A DNA stretch of 64,000 nt from Pseudomonas sp. FP198 (lineage in GTDB: Bacteria > Pseudomonadota > Gammaproteobacteria > Pseudomonadales > Pseudomonadaceae), in contig NZ_CP117452.1 in NCBI RefSeq assembly GCF_030687895.1, positions 2,187,501-2,251,500 on the forward strand, written 5' to 3'. Positions 47,554-56,656 of this stretch are shown here, in pieces (position 1 is the first letter of the stretch; the number at the start of each line of letters is the position of its first letter). The position numbers were made by a program, and so were the translations under genes. The notes beneath the pieces were generated by a model. That model was not told where the DNA came from and did not search any database. It saw only the letters and a list, made by a program, of their open reading frames with translations.

Positions 47554-48401
47554 TGAGCGCGATGCAAACCCCTGAAGGGCGGATCGATATCCGCCAGTTA
47601 TCCATTGTCCTGGGCCAGGGTGCCCAGGCTTTCGAAGCAGTGCAGGGGCTGGATTGCCAGATCGAGGCCGGCCAGTTCGTCTGCATCCTCGGGCCGTCCG
47701 GCTGCGGCAAATCGACGTTGCTCGGCGCGCTTGCCGGGCACCTGCAACCGAGTGCCGGCACGTTGAATGTCGATGCGCTGCCGGTGGCCGGCCCGTCGCC
47801 CCAGCGCGGCATGGTGTTCCAGCAGCACACCCTGTTTCCGTGGCGCAGTGTGCGCGACAACGTCGCTTTCGGCCTGAAGATGCGCGGCCAGGGCAAGCTC
47901 GAACGATACCGTGCCGCCGATGAAATCCTTGCCCTGGTGGGCCTGGAAGGTTTCGCCGGACACTGGCCAGACCAACTTTCCGGCGGCATGCAGCAACGGG
48001 TGGAGATCGCCCGGGTGCTGGTCAACCGCCCGCGTTTGTTGCTGATGGACGAACCCTTCGGCGCGCTGGATGCATTGACCCGGTTGAACATGCAGGAGCT
48101 GCTGCTGGACATCTGGACGCGCATCCGCACCACCGTTGTCTTTGTCACCCACGACATCGACGAGGCGTTGTTCCTCGCTGATCGCTTGCTGGTGATGAGC
48201 CCGCGCCCGGGCCGGATCATCGAGGACCTGCACTTGGATTTCCCGCGGCCACGAACCACCGACCTGGTCACCCGCCCTGAGTTTTCCCGATTGAAACGCC
48301 ATTGCCTCGAGCTGATGCGCCATGCAGACGGCCGGCAATTGCCGCGCCTCAATCCCCTCGGGCTTCCTCCTGAAACCTCCTTGCCGCGATTTGCCCTATG
48401 A
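47553..48401 (+). CDS. ABC transporter ATPase (SsuB/TauB-like)
   Basis: 282-residue ATPase that powers the permease. Walker A LGPSGCGKSTLLGALAG near residue 50; Q-loop VFQQHTLFPWRSVRDNVAF; signature LSGGMQQRVEIARVL; Walker B RLLLMDEPFGALD; His switch FVTHDIDEALFLADRL. ATG 47553 overlaps the permease stop. Its own stop overlaps the HEAT gene start (ATGA), so the three are translated in series. The nitrate/sulfonate/taurine group is the closest by eye. Confidence 0.95.
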   Translation: MSAMQTPEGRIDIRQLSIVLGQGAQAFEAVQGLDCQIEAGQFVCILGPSGCGKSTLLGALAGHLQPSAGTLNVDALPVAGPSPQRGMVFQQHTLFPWRSVRDNVAFGLKMRGQGKLERYRAADEILALVGLEGFAGHWPDQLSGGMQQRVEIARVLVNRPRLLLMDEPFGALDALTRLNMQELLLDIWTRIRTTVVFVTHDIDEALFLADRLLVMSPRPGRIIEDLHLDFPRPRTTDLVTRPEFSRLKRHCLELMRHADGRQLPRLNPLGLPPETSLPRFAL

Positions 48402-49360
48402 CTTCTCTCTTCGAAAACACCGACAACGATGACATTCTTGCCCTGCAACCACGCCTGACGGACGACGACGCCGGGGTGCGCCGGATCGCCCTGATCGAAC
48501 TGGCTGACCTGGAGGAACCCGAAGGCCTGCTGTGGCTCGTCGACCGTCTGGCCCGGGATCCCAGCGCCGAGGTGCGGGCCGAAGCCGCACGCTTGCTCGA
48601 AGCCTGGGAGGACGCACCGGTGGTCGCGGCCCTGTGCCAGGCGCTGACCGATACCTCCCCGACCGTGCAGGCCGCGGCTGCCCAGAGCCTGAGCCTGCTC
48701 AAGAGCGAGGCGGCGGGGGAGGTGATATTGCCTTGGACCACCCACGCGGATGCCAGCGTGCGCATCGCCGCGTTCCGGGCCTTGCGCGAGTTGCGTCTGG
48801 GCGTTGCCGCACCGGCTGCGATCGCGGCCCTGGTCGACGCAGATGCCGGCGTGCGTCGCGAGGCGGTGGGCGTGCTGGGCTGGCTCAAGCAGCTTGAGGC
48901 TCTGCCGGCCCTGGCCCGGCTCGCCAGCGCCGACCTGGACAGCGAAGTGCGCCGCGCGGCCACTGGCGCCCTGGGCCTGGCTGCGGATGCGCAAGTCTTG
49001 CCGGCGCTGCGCCAGGCCTTGTGCGACCCGGCCTGGACGGTGCGTGAAGAGGCCGCCACCACGCTGGGCAAAGTGGGTCACGCCGATGCCGGCCCGGCCC
49101 TGATCGATGCCCTGGATGATGACTACTGGCAAGTGCGCCTGCGCGCCACTCGCAGTCTTGGCCGCTTGCGTTATGTCCAGGCGTTGCCGGCACTGATCGA
49201 AACCCTGGGCCATCGCATCAGCAATCTGCGCAAGGAAGCGGCGTTGGCGTTGGGCGAGTTGAACGATCCGGGAGCGATCCCCGCCTTGCAGGCAGCCCGG
49301 GACGATGGCGATCCGGAAGTGCGCAAGGCCGTGCGCATTGCCTTGGGCCAGTTGCAATGA
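48398..49360 (+). CDS. HEAT-repeat (PBS-lyase type) protein
   Basis: 320-residue soluble protein made almost wholly of HEAT repeats, about nine units of around 31 residues with cores such as DPSAEVRAEAARLLEAW, DADAGVRREAVGVLGWLKQL and DDYWQVRLRATRSLGRLRYV. It folds as a right-handed solenoid that binds another protein. In phycobiliprotein lyases and some nitrogenase and redox clusters, HEAT proteins help insert cofactors or hold subunits together. Here it overlaps the ABC ATPase gene by 4 bases and the DUF971 gene by 4 bases, so it is a fixed part of the operon. It may be an assembly factor for the AprAB-like pair; this is an inference from position. Confidence 0.88.
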   Translation: MTSLFENTDNDDILALQPRLTDDDAGVRRIALIELADLEEPEGLLWLVDRLARDPSAEVRAEAARLLEAWEDAPVVAALCQALTDTSPTVQAAAAQSLSLLKSEAAGEVILPWTTHADASVRIAAFRALRELRLGVAAPAAIAALVDADAGVRREAVGVLGWLKQLEALPALARLASADLDSEVRRAATGALGLAADAQVLPALRQALCDPAWTVREEAATTLGKVGHADAGPALIDALDDDYWQVRLRATRSLGRLRYVQALPALIETLGHRISNLRKEAALALGELNDPGAIPALQAARDDGDPEVRKAVRIALGQLQ

Positions 49361-49629
49361 CTCCGTTGACGATCGGCAATTGCCGGGACAAGGGCCAGTT
49401 GCGGCTGAGTTGGCCCGACGGTCGCGAGCAGCGGCTGGACCATGTCGAGCTACGCAGGCAATGTCCATGTTCCCAATGCCGGGCGTTTCGCCTGCAAGGG
49501 CTGACGGTTCAGGTCGATGCCCGGGTGCGGGTGGTTGAGGTCAATGCCCAGGGGTATGGGGTTCAGCTGGTGTTCAGTGATGGGCACGAGCGGGGGATTT
49601 TTCCCTGGGCCTATCTGGCGGGTTTTTAG
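49357..49629 (+). CDS. DUF971 (GBBH-like N-terminal domain) protein
   Basis: 90-residue protein. The signature is clear: LRLSWPDGREQRLDHVELRR, then QCPCSQCRAFRLQG, and the end GVQLVFSDGHERGIFPWAYL. The Cys set (CPCSQC) resembles the zinc site of the gamma-butyrobetaine-hydroxylase N-terminal domain. DUF971 is found alone or fused to the Fe-S carrier Mrp/ApbC and is linked to Fe-S cluster handling. It is last in the operon and overlaps the HEAT gene (ATGA). A role in equipping the operon's ferredoxin with clusters would suit it, but is unproven. Confidence 0.88.
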   Translation: MTPLTIGNCRDKGQLRLSWPDGREQRLDHVELRRQCPCSQCRAFRLQGLTVQVDARVRVVEVNAQGYGVQLVFSDGHERGIFPWAYLAGF

Positions 49630-49669
49630 TTGAATCCAACTGTTCGCAGATTCTTTGTAGAAGATTCGT

Positions 49670-49698
49670 TGTGGGAGCGAGCCTGCTCGCGAAGGCGG
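49670..49698. repeat. Single REP unit
   Basis: TTGTGGGAGCGAGCCTGCTCGCGAAGGCGG, about 40 bases after the DUF971 stop. It has no inverse partner within the following 300 bases. Confidence 0.8.
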
Positions 49699-49711
49699 TC
49701 TGATTGGGTAC

Positions 49712-49968
49712 ATATCCATTTTTTCGGTAACGGCCGCTTATGGTTCCGCTCTTACAGCGGGTCACTTTTGGAAAGCGCCAAAAGTAACCAAAAGCGCTTC
49801 GCCCCACCACTCGGCACCTCGCTTAGGCTCGGTGTGCCCTCACTCCAGCATTGCTCCGTGGGCCCGCCGCGAAGGGCCATCCTTGGCCCAGCGCGGCTAT
49901 CCTGGCATCCATGCCAGGATGCCCACTGCGCAACGCCTGCGTTCGGCCATCGTGGTTAACGGGGCGCC
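49712..49968 (+). repeat. Long intergenic repeat, copy A
   Basis: About 257 bases that match copy B at 50436-50692 in reverse orientation, with roughly nine in ten bases identical by eye. It contains a small inner palindrome (CTGGCATCCATGCCAG) and conserved phrases such as CCACTCGGCACCTCGC and CATTGCTCCGTGGGCCCG. It is translated into false ORFs (..FAPPLGTS..GVPSL..CSVGPPRRA..) often annotated as hypothetical proteins in Pseudomonas. It has no ribosome-binding site. Confidence 0.85.
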
Positions 49969-50035
49969 CCAGATCAAGATAAGATCACGATCAAAAGCGA
50001 GGCGGCATGTCTTTTCAGCTATACCCCGATCTAAC

Positions 50036-50370
50036 TGTGGGAGCGAGCCTGCTCGCGAAGGCGGTGGGCCTGCTTGCATGGATGTTGAATGTGTTGAAGC
50101 CCTCGCAAAAATTCCTCCTAGGGAGAATGTTGTTCATTTAAAGACGACGATGAACCCCGTGGCGAGGGAGCTTGCTCCCGCTGGGCTGCGCAGCAGCCCC
50201 AAACCATTCAGCAGGATGCATCCGGACAACAGCAGGTTTTTTACGACTGCTGCGCAGCCCAGCGGGAGCAAGCTCCCTCGCCACGGGTTTATCCTTTTCT
50301 TGGGGAAAACAACAAATTCGCCATCCATGCAAGCTGTCCCACCGCCTTCGCGAGCAGGCTCGCTCCCACA
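50036..50370. repeat. Nested REP array between the two long repeats
   Basis: Outer pair: TGTGGGAGCGAGCCTGCTCG at 50036 and its inverse ending at 50370. Inside is a long palindrome of the GTGGCGAGGGAGC family (50158-50284) with arms extending GCTTGCTCCCGCTGGGCTGC. All of it is symmetric about a centre near 50210-50220. There is no gene in 49630-50759. Confidence 0.85.
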
Positions 50371-50435
50371 GAGGAAATGCAAAACCCACCAAACCAGGTC
50401 GGCTCAAAGGCCGCCTCGCGGTGGACGTTGATTTC

Positions 50436-50692
50436 GGCGCCCCGTTAACCACGCTGGCCGAACGCAGGCATTGCGCAGTGGGCATCCCGGCATGGATGCC
50501 GGGATAGCCGCGCTGGGCCAGGGACGGCCCTTCGCGGCGGGCCCACGGAGCAATGCCGGAGTGAGGGCACACCGAGCCCAGGCGAGGTGCCGAGTGGTGG
50601 GGCAAAAGCGTTTTGGTTACTTTTACGCTTCATAAAAGTGACCCGCCGTAAGGGCGGAACCATAAGCAGCCGTTACCAAAAAAATGGATATA
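50436..50692 (-). repeat. Long intergenic repeat, copy B (inverted)
   Basis: Reverse-oriented match of copy A, beginning GGCGCCCCGTTAACCACG and ending ..AAAATGGATATAC. The inner palindrome is CCGGCATGGATGCCGG, with the same shape as copy A but with compensating base changes (T/A replaced by C/G on both arms), which suggests that the hairpin itself is under selection. Confidence 0.85.
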
Positions 50693-50750
50693 CACCCCAA
50701 CAAGGCCACCCCATGAACTGACTGGCGGCGCTTGTCAGGCAAAACCGACA

Positions 50751-50768
50751 GGAGTACAAATGTACTCC
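50751..50768. promoter_or_regulatory. LexA2 SOS operator
   Basis: GGAGTACAAATGTACTCC, a perfect palindrome with core GTAC-N4-GTAC. This fits the LexA2 motif described for P. putida (GTAC-N4-GTGC). It overlaps the ribosome-binding site and start codon of the repressor gene, so the product would repress its own cassette. Confidence 0.85.
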
Positions 50769-51377
50769 ATGACGACTCTAACTCCCCGCCGTACCGCCAT
50801 CCTGACCTTCATCCGCGAACGCATCGCCGAGCAGGGCCAGCCTCCCAGCCTCGCTGAAATCAGCGAGGCGTTCGGTTTTGCCTCCCGCAGCGTGGCGCGC
50901 AAGCATGTGCTGGCGCTGACCGAAGCCGGTTTCATCGAAGTCAATCCGCACCAGGCCCGAGGCATCCGGCTGTTGAACCAGCCGCCGCGCCCCGAGCTGC
51001 TGGACGTGCCGGTGTTGGGACGGGTGGCCGCCGGCCTGCCTATTGGCGCCGATGCCGAGGTCCACAGCCGTTTGTTGCTGGACCCGGCGATTTTCACCAA
51101 GGCGCCGGATTACCTGTTGCGGGTCCAGGGCGATTCGATGATCGAGGACGGTATCCTCGATGGCGATCTGGTCGGTGTACAACGTACGCCCCAGGCCGCC
51201 AATGGGCAGATCGTCGTGGCGCGCCTGGACGGTGAAGTGACCATCAAGCGCTTTGAGCGAGTCGGCGAGCGCGTGCGCCTGTTGCCACGCAACCCGGCCT
51301 ATCAGCCGATCATTGTCGAAGCCGACCAGGACCTGGCGATCGAAGGTGTGTTCTGTGGCCTGGTGAGACAAGGCTGA
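50760..51377 (+). CDS. lexA2: LexA2 repressor of the mutagenesis cassette
   Basis: 205-residue LexA-type repressor. The N-terminal winged helix is RRTAILTFIRERIAEQGQPP, LAEISEAFGFASRSVARKHV; the self-cleavage site is within VPVLGRVAAGLPIGAD (AG cleavage pair near residue 88); the catalytic Ser is in VQGDSMIEDGILDGDLV and the Lys in GQIVVARLDGEVTIKRF. After DNA damage RecA triggers its cleavage and opens the imuA-imuB-dnaE2 genes. The ATG at 50760 (AGGAG 5 bases before) is within the operator; ATG 50769 is a less likely alternative. Its stop overlaps imuA by one base. Confidence 0.95.
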   Translation: MYSMTTLTPRRTAILTFIRERIAEQGQPPSLAEISEAFGFASRSVARKHVLALTEAGFIEVNPHQARGIRLLNQPPRPELLDVPVLGRVAAGLPIGADAEVHSRLLLDPAIFTKAPDYLLRVQGDSMIEDGILDGDLVGVQRTPQAANGQIVVARLDGEVTIKRFERVGERVRLLPRNPAYQPIIVEADQDLAIEGVFCGLVRQG

Positions 51378-52000
51378 TGGGCGCCGTCGTTGCACTGGAC
51401 ATGCTGTTCAATGGCGGCCAGGTCTGGAGAGGCCGGCCTGCGCCGCCGGCCGCCAGTCCGCAGCCCACCGGTCATGCTGCATTGGACGCGGCATTGCCCA
51501 GTGGTGGCTGGCCGGACGCGGCGTTGACGGAAATTCTCATCGGCGCGCCGGGCGTGGGCGAGTTGCAACTGGTGTGGCCGACCCTGGCGCGGCTGTCGGC
51601 GGCGGGGGAGCGCATCGTGCTGGTGGCACCGCCGTTCGTACCCTATCCCCAGGCCTGGCGAAATGCCGGGGTGGACCTGCGCCAGTTGTCGATCATCCAG
51701 GCCGACCCACGGGATGCCTTGTGGGCCACCGAGCAATGCCTGCGTTCGGGCAGTTGCGGCGCGGTGCTGTGCTGGCCGCGCCAGGCGGATGATCGGGCCT
51801 TGCGCCGCCTGCAGGTCGCTGCGGAAACCGGCCAGACCCTGGCGTTCGCCTGGCGCTCGATCCAGGAGGCGGTCAACCCGTCCCCGGCGGCCTTGCGCAT
51901 CGCCATCGATGCTCGCCCCGCACAATTGCGGGTGCTCAAGTCCCGGGGTGGCCTGGCCCGTTCGGCGCCGATTGCGTTCACCACGCACATGGGGCATTGA
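51377..52000 (+). CDS. imuA: ImuA (RecA-like SOS mutagenesis protein)
   Basis: 207-residue SulA/RecA-like protein that is part of the ImuA-ImuB-DnaE2 translesion mutasome. Visible are ALDAALPSGGWPDAALTEIL, which corresponds to the RecA-type N-terminal region, and GAPGVGELQLVWPTLARLSA where RecA has its P-loop. The Walker A Lys/Thr is missing, so ATP binding is doubtful, as is usual for the family. ATG 51377 overlaps the lexA2 stop; imuB follows after 7 bases. Related Myxococcus and Pseudomonas ImuA proteins bind RecA and ImuB. Confidence 0.92.
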   Translation: MGAVVALDMLFNGGQVWRGRPAPPAASPQPTGHAALDAALPSGGWPDAALTEILIGAPGVGELQLVWPTLARLSAAGERIVLVAPPFVPYPQAWRNAGVDLRQLSIIQADPRDALWATEQCLRSGSCGAVLCWPRQADDRALRRLQVAAETGQTLAFAWRSIQEAVNPSPAALRIAIDARPAQLRVLKSRGGLARSAPIAFTTHMGH

Positions 52001-52007
52001 GGTTGCG

Positions 52008-53429
52008 ATGCGCTGGGTCTGTATCCTCTTCCCGCAACTGGCGTTGGACGCCGCGCTGCGCCAGCGCCCCGATCCCGACGAGCCCCTGGCGCTGCTGACC
52101 GGTCCGGCCCAGCGCCGGGTGTTGCAAGCGGTCAATGGGCCGGCGCGCGCCCTGGGCTTGCGGCCCGGTCAGAGCATGACCGCCGCCCAGGCCCTGAGCA
52201 AAGGGTTCGCCACGGCCGAATACGACGCGGCGCAGATCGAGCACTGGCAACAGTTCCTGGCGGCCTGGGCCTACCGCTTCAGTTCCCAGGTCAGCGTGCA
52301 TTACCCGCGCACGGTGCTATTCGAGATCGAATCGAGCCTGGGGCTGTTCGGGCCCTGGCCGGTGTTCGAGGCTCGGTTGCGGGCCGAGCTGACTGAACTG
52401 GGCTTTCGTCATCGCATCGTCGCCGCCCCTAATCCCGTGGCGGCGCGGATGTTGGCCAATGCCCATGACGCCTTGGTGGTGCCCGATGGCGAAACCTTGC
52501 AAGCGTACCTGGGGCAAATGCCGGTAGACCGCATCGGCCTGGCGCCCGACGTCGCCACGGCGCTGTCGCGCATGGGCCTGCGCCACCTGGATCAGGTCCG
52601 GGCCTTGCCCCGGCACACCCTGGCGCGGCGCTTCGAGGCCGATGTGCTCAAGCACCTCGACGCGCTGACGGGCAGTCGTACCCTGGCGCTGTCGTTCTAC
52701 CTGCCCCCGGACCGTTTTGATGTGCGCATCGAACTCAATTACGACGTGCAGTCTCACCAGGCGTTGCTGTTTCCGCTGCGCCGGTTGACCGGTGACCTGT
52801 CGGCTTTCCTGTGTGGGCGCGACAGCGGTGTGCAGCGCTTTGACTTGCATCTGGAACACGCCGGTCTGCCGGACACGGTGATCAAGGTCGGCCTGCTCAG
52901 CGCCGAGCGGGAGCCTTCGATGCTGTTCGAACTGGCCCGTGGTCGTCTTGAACAGGTACAGGTCGAGGCGCCAGTGCGCGGATTTCGCTTGTGTGCCGAC
53001 AACCTGCCGAGCTTCGTGCCCCAGCGCCTGGAGTTGTTCGACGAGCGTCCTCAACAGTCCTTGCCCTGGGAACAACTGCGCGAACGGCTGCGGGCGCGCC
53101 TGGGGGATGACGCCGTGCTGGGGCTGGGATTCGGTGACGATCATCGACCCGAGTGCGCCTGGCAGATGACTCCCCAGCCGCGGCAACAGGCATGCCCGCT
53201 GCGCGAGGAAGTCCAGCGTCCCGGCTGGCTGCTCGGCGAGCCCCAGGCGTTGCCCGAGGGCCAGGCGCGAATCCTCATGGGGCCGGAGCGCATCGAGTCT
53301 GGCTGGTGGGACGGAGCCGACGTGCGCCGCGATTACTACCTGATCGAAACCCGCGCCGGGCAACGCGGCTGGGCCTACCGACCGGTGGGTGAGGGCGGGC
53401 CGTTGTGGCTGCAGGGCTGGTTCGCATGA
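52008..53429 (+). CDS. imuB: ImuB (inactive Y-family polymerase, clamp adaptor)
   Basis: 473-residue protein with the Y-family polymerase fold. It opens [20 protein letters not shown], where active polymerases have a DMDxFF-type metal site, so catalysis is probably lost, as in other ImuB proteins. [13 protein letters not shown] replaces the second acidic motif. A helix-hairpin-helix-like region follows ([20 protein letters not shown]). Near residue 350 is QQSLPWEQL, a good candidate for the beta-clamp binding motif. Its job is to dock the error-prone DnaE2 on the clamp. ATG 52008 has GAGG before it; the upstream open frame is a shadow of imuA. The stop overlaps dnaE2. Confidence 0.93.
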   Translation: MRWVCILFPQLALDAALRQRPDPDEPLALLTGPAQRRVLQAVNGPARALGLRPGQSMTAAQALSKGFATAEYDAAQIEHWQQFLAAWAYRFSSQVSVHYPRTVLFEIESSLGLFGPWPVFEARLRAELTELGFRHRIVAAPNPVAARMLANAHDALVVPDGETLQAYLGQMPVDRIGLAPDVATALSRMGLRHLDQVRALPRHTLARRFEADVLKHLDALTGSRTLALSFYLPPDRFDVRIELNYDVQSHQALLFPLRRLTGDLSAFLCGRDSGVQRFDLHLEHAGLPDTVIKVGLLSAEREPSMLFELARGRLEQVQVEAPVRGFRLCADNLPSFVPQRLELFDERPQQSLPWEQLRERLRARLGDDAVLGLGFGDDHRPECAWQMTPQPRQQACPLREEVQRPGWLLGEPQALPEGQARILMGPERIESGWWDGADVRRDYYLIETRAGQRGWAYRPVGEGGPLWLQGWFA

Positions 53430-56400
53430 GCAGCGAATACGCCGAGCTGCATTGCCTGTCGAACTTCAGTTTCCAGCGCGGCGCCTCCAGCGCCCTGGAA
53501 TTGTGTCGCCGCGCCAAGGAGCAGGGTTATGCGGCCCTGGCGATTACCGATGAATGCACCCTGGCCGGGATCGTCCGGGCCTGGCAGGCGGCCAGGGAGC
53601 TTGAGCTGCAATTGATCGTCGGCAGCGAAATCCAGATCGAGGACGGCCCGAAACTGGTGCTGCTGGTGGAGAACCTCGAGGGCTACCAGACCTTGTGCCG
53701 GCTGATCACCCGCGCCCGGCGGCGCAGCGAGAAAGGCTGTTATCGCATCGTCCGGGAAGACTTCGACGAACCACTGCCGGGTTTGCTGGCGCTGTGGATC
53801 CCCGAAGGCAAGGCGCCCGAGGTGCAGGGGCGCTGGCTCCAACAGATCTTCAAGACGCGACTATGGCTGGCCGTGCAGTTGCATTGCGGCCAGGACGATC
53901 GCCAGCGGCTGGCGGACTTGCTCGCATTGGCCGGACACCTTGGCCTTCCCGCCGTCGCCACGGGGGATGTGCACATGCATGTGCGTGGTCGGCGTGCCTT
54001 GCAAGACACCATGACCGCCATTCGTCACCACGTCACCGTGGCCGAGGCCGGCCAGCGCCTGCACCCCAACGGCGAACGCCATCTGCGCAGCTTGCAGGCC
54101 TTGGCCGATCTCTACCCGCGTGCCTTGCTCGATGAAACCCTGGAAATCGCCCGGCGTTGTACGTTCGACCTCGGCCAGTTGCGCTACGAATACCCGCGCG
54201 AGCTGGTGCCAGAGGGTCACGATCCGGCCTCGTGGCTGCGGGAGTTGACCGAGCGCGGCCTGCGCGAGCGCTGGGAGAACGGCGTGACAGACAAGGTGCG
54301 CGTGCAGATCGACAAGGAATTGAAGCTGATCGCCGAACTGGGCTACGACAGCTACTTCCTCACCGTGCAGGACATCGTCAGTTTCGCCCGCAGCCGCCAC
54401 ATTCTCTGCCAGGGTCGAGGCTCGGCAGCCAACTCGGCGGTGTGCTACGCCCTGGGCATCACCGAAATCGATCCGAGCCGGACGGACATGTTGTTCGAAC
54501 GCTTCCTGTCCCGCGAGCGCAATGAACCGCCGGACATCGACGTCGATTTCGAACACGAGCGCCGCGAAGAAGTCTTGCAGTATGTGTTCCAGCGTTACGG
54601 CCGGCATCGCGCGGCGTTGACGGCGGTGGTCAGCAGTTACCACGGCGCCGGGGCGGTGCGCGATGTGGCCAAGGCCCTGGGCCTGCCGCCGGACCAGGTC
54701 AATGCATTGGCCGATTGCTGCGGGCGCTGGAGTGATGAAGCGCCGCCCCTGGACCGCTTGCGCGAAGGCGGTTTCGACCCGGACAGCCCGGTGTTGCGCC
54801 GGGTGCTGAGCCTGACCCGGCAACTGATCGGCTTCCCCCGGCACCTGTCCCAACACCCCGGCGGTTTCGTGATTTCCCAGCAACCGCTGGACACCCTGGT
54901 GCCGGTGGAAAACGCCGCGATGGCCGAGCGCACCATCATTCAGTGGGACAAGGACGACCTCGATGCGGTCGGGTTGCTCAAGGTGGACATCCTCGCCCTG
55001 GGCATGCTCAGCGCGATCCGCCGTTGCTTCGACCTGATCGAGCACTACCGGGGTGTGCGGCATACATTGGCGTCGTTGCCCAAGGACGATCGGGCGACGT
55101 TCGAGATGATCAGCCGCGCCGACACCATCGGCGTGTTCCAGATCGAATCCCGGGCGCAGATGGCGATGTTGCCCCGGCTCAAGCCCAAGGAGTATTACGA
55201 CCTGGTGATCGAAGTGGCGATCGTGCGGCCGGGACCGATCCAGGGCGGCATGGTGCATCCGTATCTGCGGCGGCGAAATGGCGAAGAGCCCGTCACTTAT
55301 CCTTCGGAAAAACTGAAAAAAGTGCTGGGTCGCACCTTGGGCATTCCGTTGTTCCAGGAACAGGTGATGCAGATCGCTATCGTCGCGGCGGACTACACGC
55401 CCGGCGAGGCGGACCAGTTGCGGCGCTCGATGGCCGCGTGGAAACGCCACGGCGGCCTTGAGCCGCATCGCGAGCGCCTGGCAGAAGGCATGAAGAGCAA
55501 CGGCTACACGCCTGAATTCGCCGCGCAGATCTTCGAGCAGATCAAGGGCTTCGGCAACTACGGCTTTCCGGAGTCCCATGCCGCCAGTTTCGCCTTGCTG
55601 ACCTACGCCAGCAGTTGGCTCAAATGCCACGAACCGGCGGCGTTCGCCTGCGCCCTTATCAACAGTTGGCCGATGGGTTTCTACAGCCCGGACCAGATCC
55701 TCCAGGATGCCCGCCGGCATCAGTTGCAGATCCGTGCGGCGGACGTGCGCGCCAGCGACTGGGAATCCAGCCTCGAACCCCTGGAGGGCCGGCAGCCGGC
55801 GATCCGCATGGGCTTGCGCCTGATCAAGGGCTTTCGTGAAGACGATGCCCGCCGTATCGAGGCGGCTCGCAGACAGCGGCCTTTCAGCGATGTGGCGGAC
55901 CTTGCCGAACGGGCTCGACTCGATGCCCGGGCCATGGAACAACTGGCCGACGCCGGCGCGTTGCGCGGTATGGCCGGCGATCGTCACCGTGCCCGCTGGG
56001 AAATCGCCGGGGTGCAAAAACAACTGGGCCTGTTCGCCGGTTTGCCCAGCGAGGAGGAACCGCCCGTGGTCTTGCCGACGCCCACGGTGGGGGAGAACCT
56101 GTTTGCTGACTACGCCACGTTGGGCACCACGCTGGGGCCTCATCCGCTGGCCTTGTTGCGTCCCGAATTGCGCGCCCGGCGTTGCCGCAGTTCGCGGGAA
56201 TTGCAGACGGTGGAACACGGTCGCAACGTCAGCGTCGCCGGGCTGGTCACCGGCCGCCAGCGCCCGGGCACGGCCAGTGGCGTGACCTTCGTCACCCTGG
56301 AAGATGAATTCGGCAATCTCAACGTGGTGGTCTGGCGCGACCTGGCCGAGCGTCAACGCAAGGTCCTGGTGGGTTCGCAATTGCTTCGGGTGGACGGGCG

Positions 56401-56503
56401 CTGGGAGAGTGTCGGCGAGGTCCGCCACCTGATCGCCGGGCGCTTGAGCGACCTGACTGGATTGCTGGCGGGCATCAATGTGCGCAGCCGCGATTTCCGC
56501 TGA
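53426..56503 (+). CDS. dnaE2: Error-prone DNA polymerase DnaE2 (ImuC)
   Basis: 1025-residue C-family polymerase. The N-terminal PHP domain is [20 protein letters not shown] with [14 protein letters not shown]; the catalytic aspartates lie in [20 protein letters not shown] near residue 370 and in [20 protein letters not shown] near 515; palm/fingers phrases include [20 protein letters not shown] and [21 protein letters not shown]-terminal OB domain follows ([20 protein letters not shown]). The length matches DnaE2 (1020-1080) and is shorter than the replicative DnaE. It carries out translesion synthesis with ImuA and ImuB. ATG 53426 overlaps the imuB stop (ATGA). Confidence 0.97.
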   Translation: MSSEYAELHCLSNFSFQRGASSALELCRRAKEQGYAALAITDECTLAGIVRAWQAARELELQLIVGSEIQIEDGPKLVLLVENLEGYQTLCRLITRARRRSEKGCYRIVREDFDEPLPGLLALWIPEGKAPEVQGRWLQQIFKTRLWLAVQLHCGQDDRQRLADLLALAGHLGLPAVATGDVHMHVRGRRALQDTMTAIRHHVTVAEAGQRLHPNGERHLRSLQALADLYPRALLDETLEIARRCTFDLGQLRYEYPRELVPEGHDPASWLRELTERGLRERWENGVTDKVRVQIDKELKLIAELGYDSYFLTVQDIVSFARSRHILCQGRGSAANSAVCYALGITEIDPSRTDMLFERFLSRERNEPPDIDVDFEHERREEVLQYVFQRYGRHRAALTAVVSSYHGAGAVRDVAKALGLPPDQVNALADCCGRWSDEAPPLDRLREGGFDPDSPVLRRVLSLTRQLIGFPRHLSQHPGGFVISQQPLDTLVPVENAAMAERTIIQWDKDDLDAVGLLKVDILALGMLSAIRRCFDLIEHYRGVRHTLASLPKDDRATFEMISRADTIGVFQIESRAQMAMLPRLKPKEYYDLVIEVAIVRPGPIQGGMVHPYLRRRNGEEPVTYPSEKLKKVLGRTLGIPLFQEQVMQIAIVAADYTPGEADQLRRSMAAWKRHGGLEPHRERLAEGMKSNGYTPEFAAQIFEQIKGFGNYGFPESHAASFALLTYASSWLKCHEPAAFACALINSWPMGFYSPDQILQDARRHQLQIRAADVRASDWESSLEPLEGRQPAIRMGLRLIKGFREDDARRIEAARRQRPFSDVADLAERARLDARAMEQLADAGALRGMAGDRHRARWEIAGVQKQLGLFAGLPSEEEPPVVLPTPTVGENLFADYATLGTTLGPHPLALLRPELRARRCRSSRELQTVEHGRNVSVAGLVTGRQRPGTASGVTFVTLEDEFGNLNVVVWRDLAERQRKVLVGSQLLRVDGRWESVGEVRHLIAGRLSDLTGLLAGINVRSRDFR

Positions 56504-56656
56504 ACAGCACCCTGTCCCCAGGACCAGGCAGGACCAGGCAGGACCGGCGCAGAGGCTTGTGCATGAACCATTTGCCAACCCCGCGCTCGAAGCACTAGCA
56601 CAAGGGACTTGTGGTATGCCGCTTCCCTGCTGGTAGTTTGAGGTGAGAGTCGTTCC

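Noticed and set aside
49630..50663. Several ORFs of 70-200 codons in the asf-SOS gap
   Set aside because: They translate the long intergenic repeats and REPs; the same peptide phrases appear in both inverted copies and there is no start signal.
56519..56546. Short tandem repeat CAGGACCAGG (about two and a half copies)
   Set aside because: Too few copies to support a function; it lies in the gap after dnaE2 and looks like replication slippage.
53861..56578. A 905-codon open frame on the minus strand opposite dnaE2
   Set aside because: It is a shadow caused by GC-rich third positions of dnaE2; it has no family resemblance and no ribosome-binding site. Similar long antisense frames over treS-mak, glgE and glgB were rejected for the same reason.
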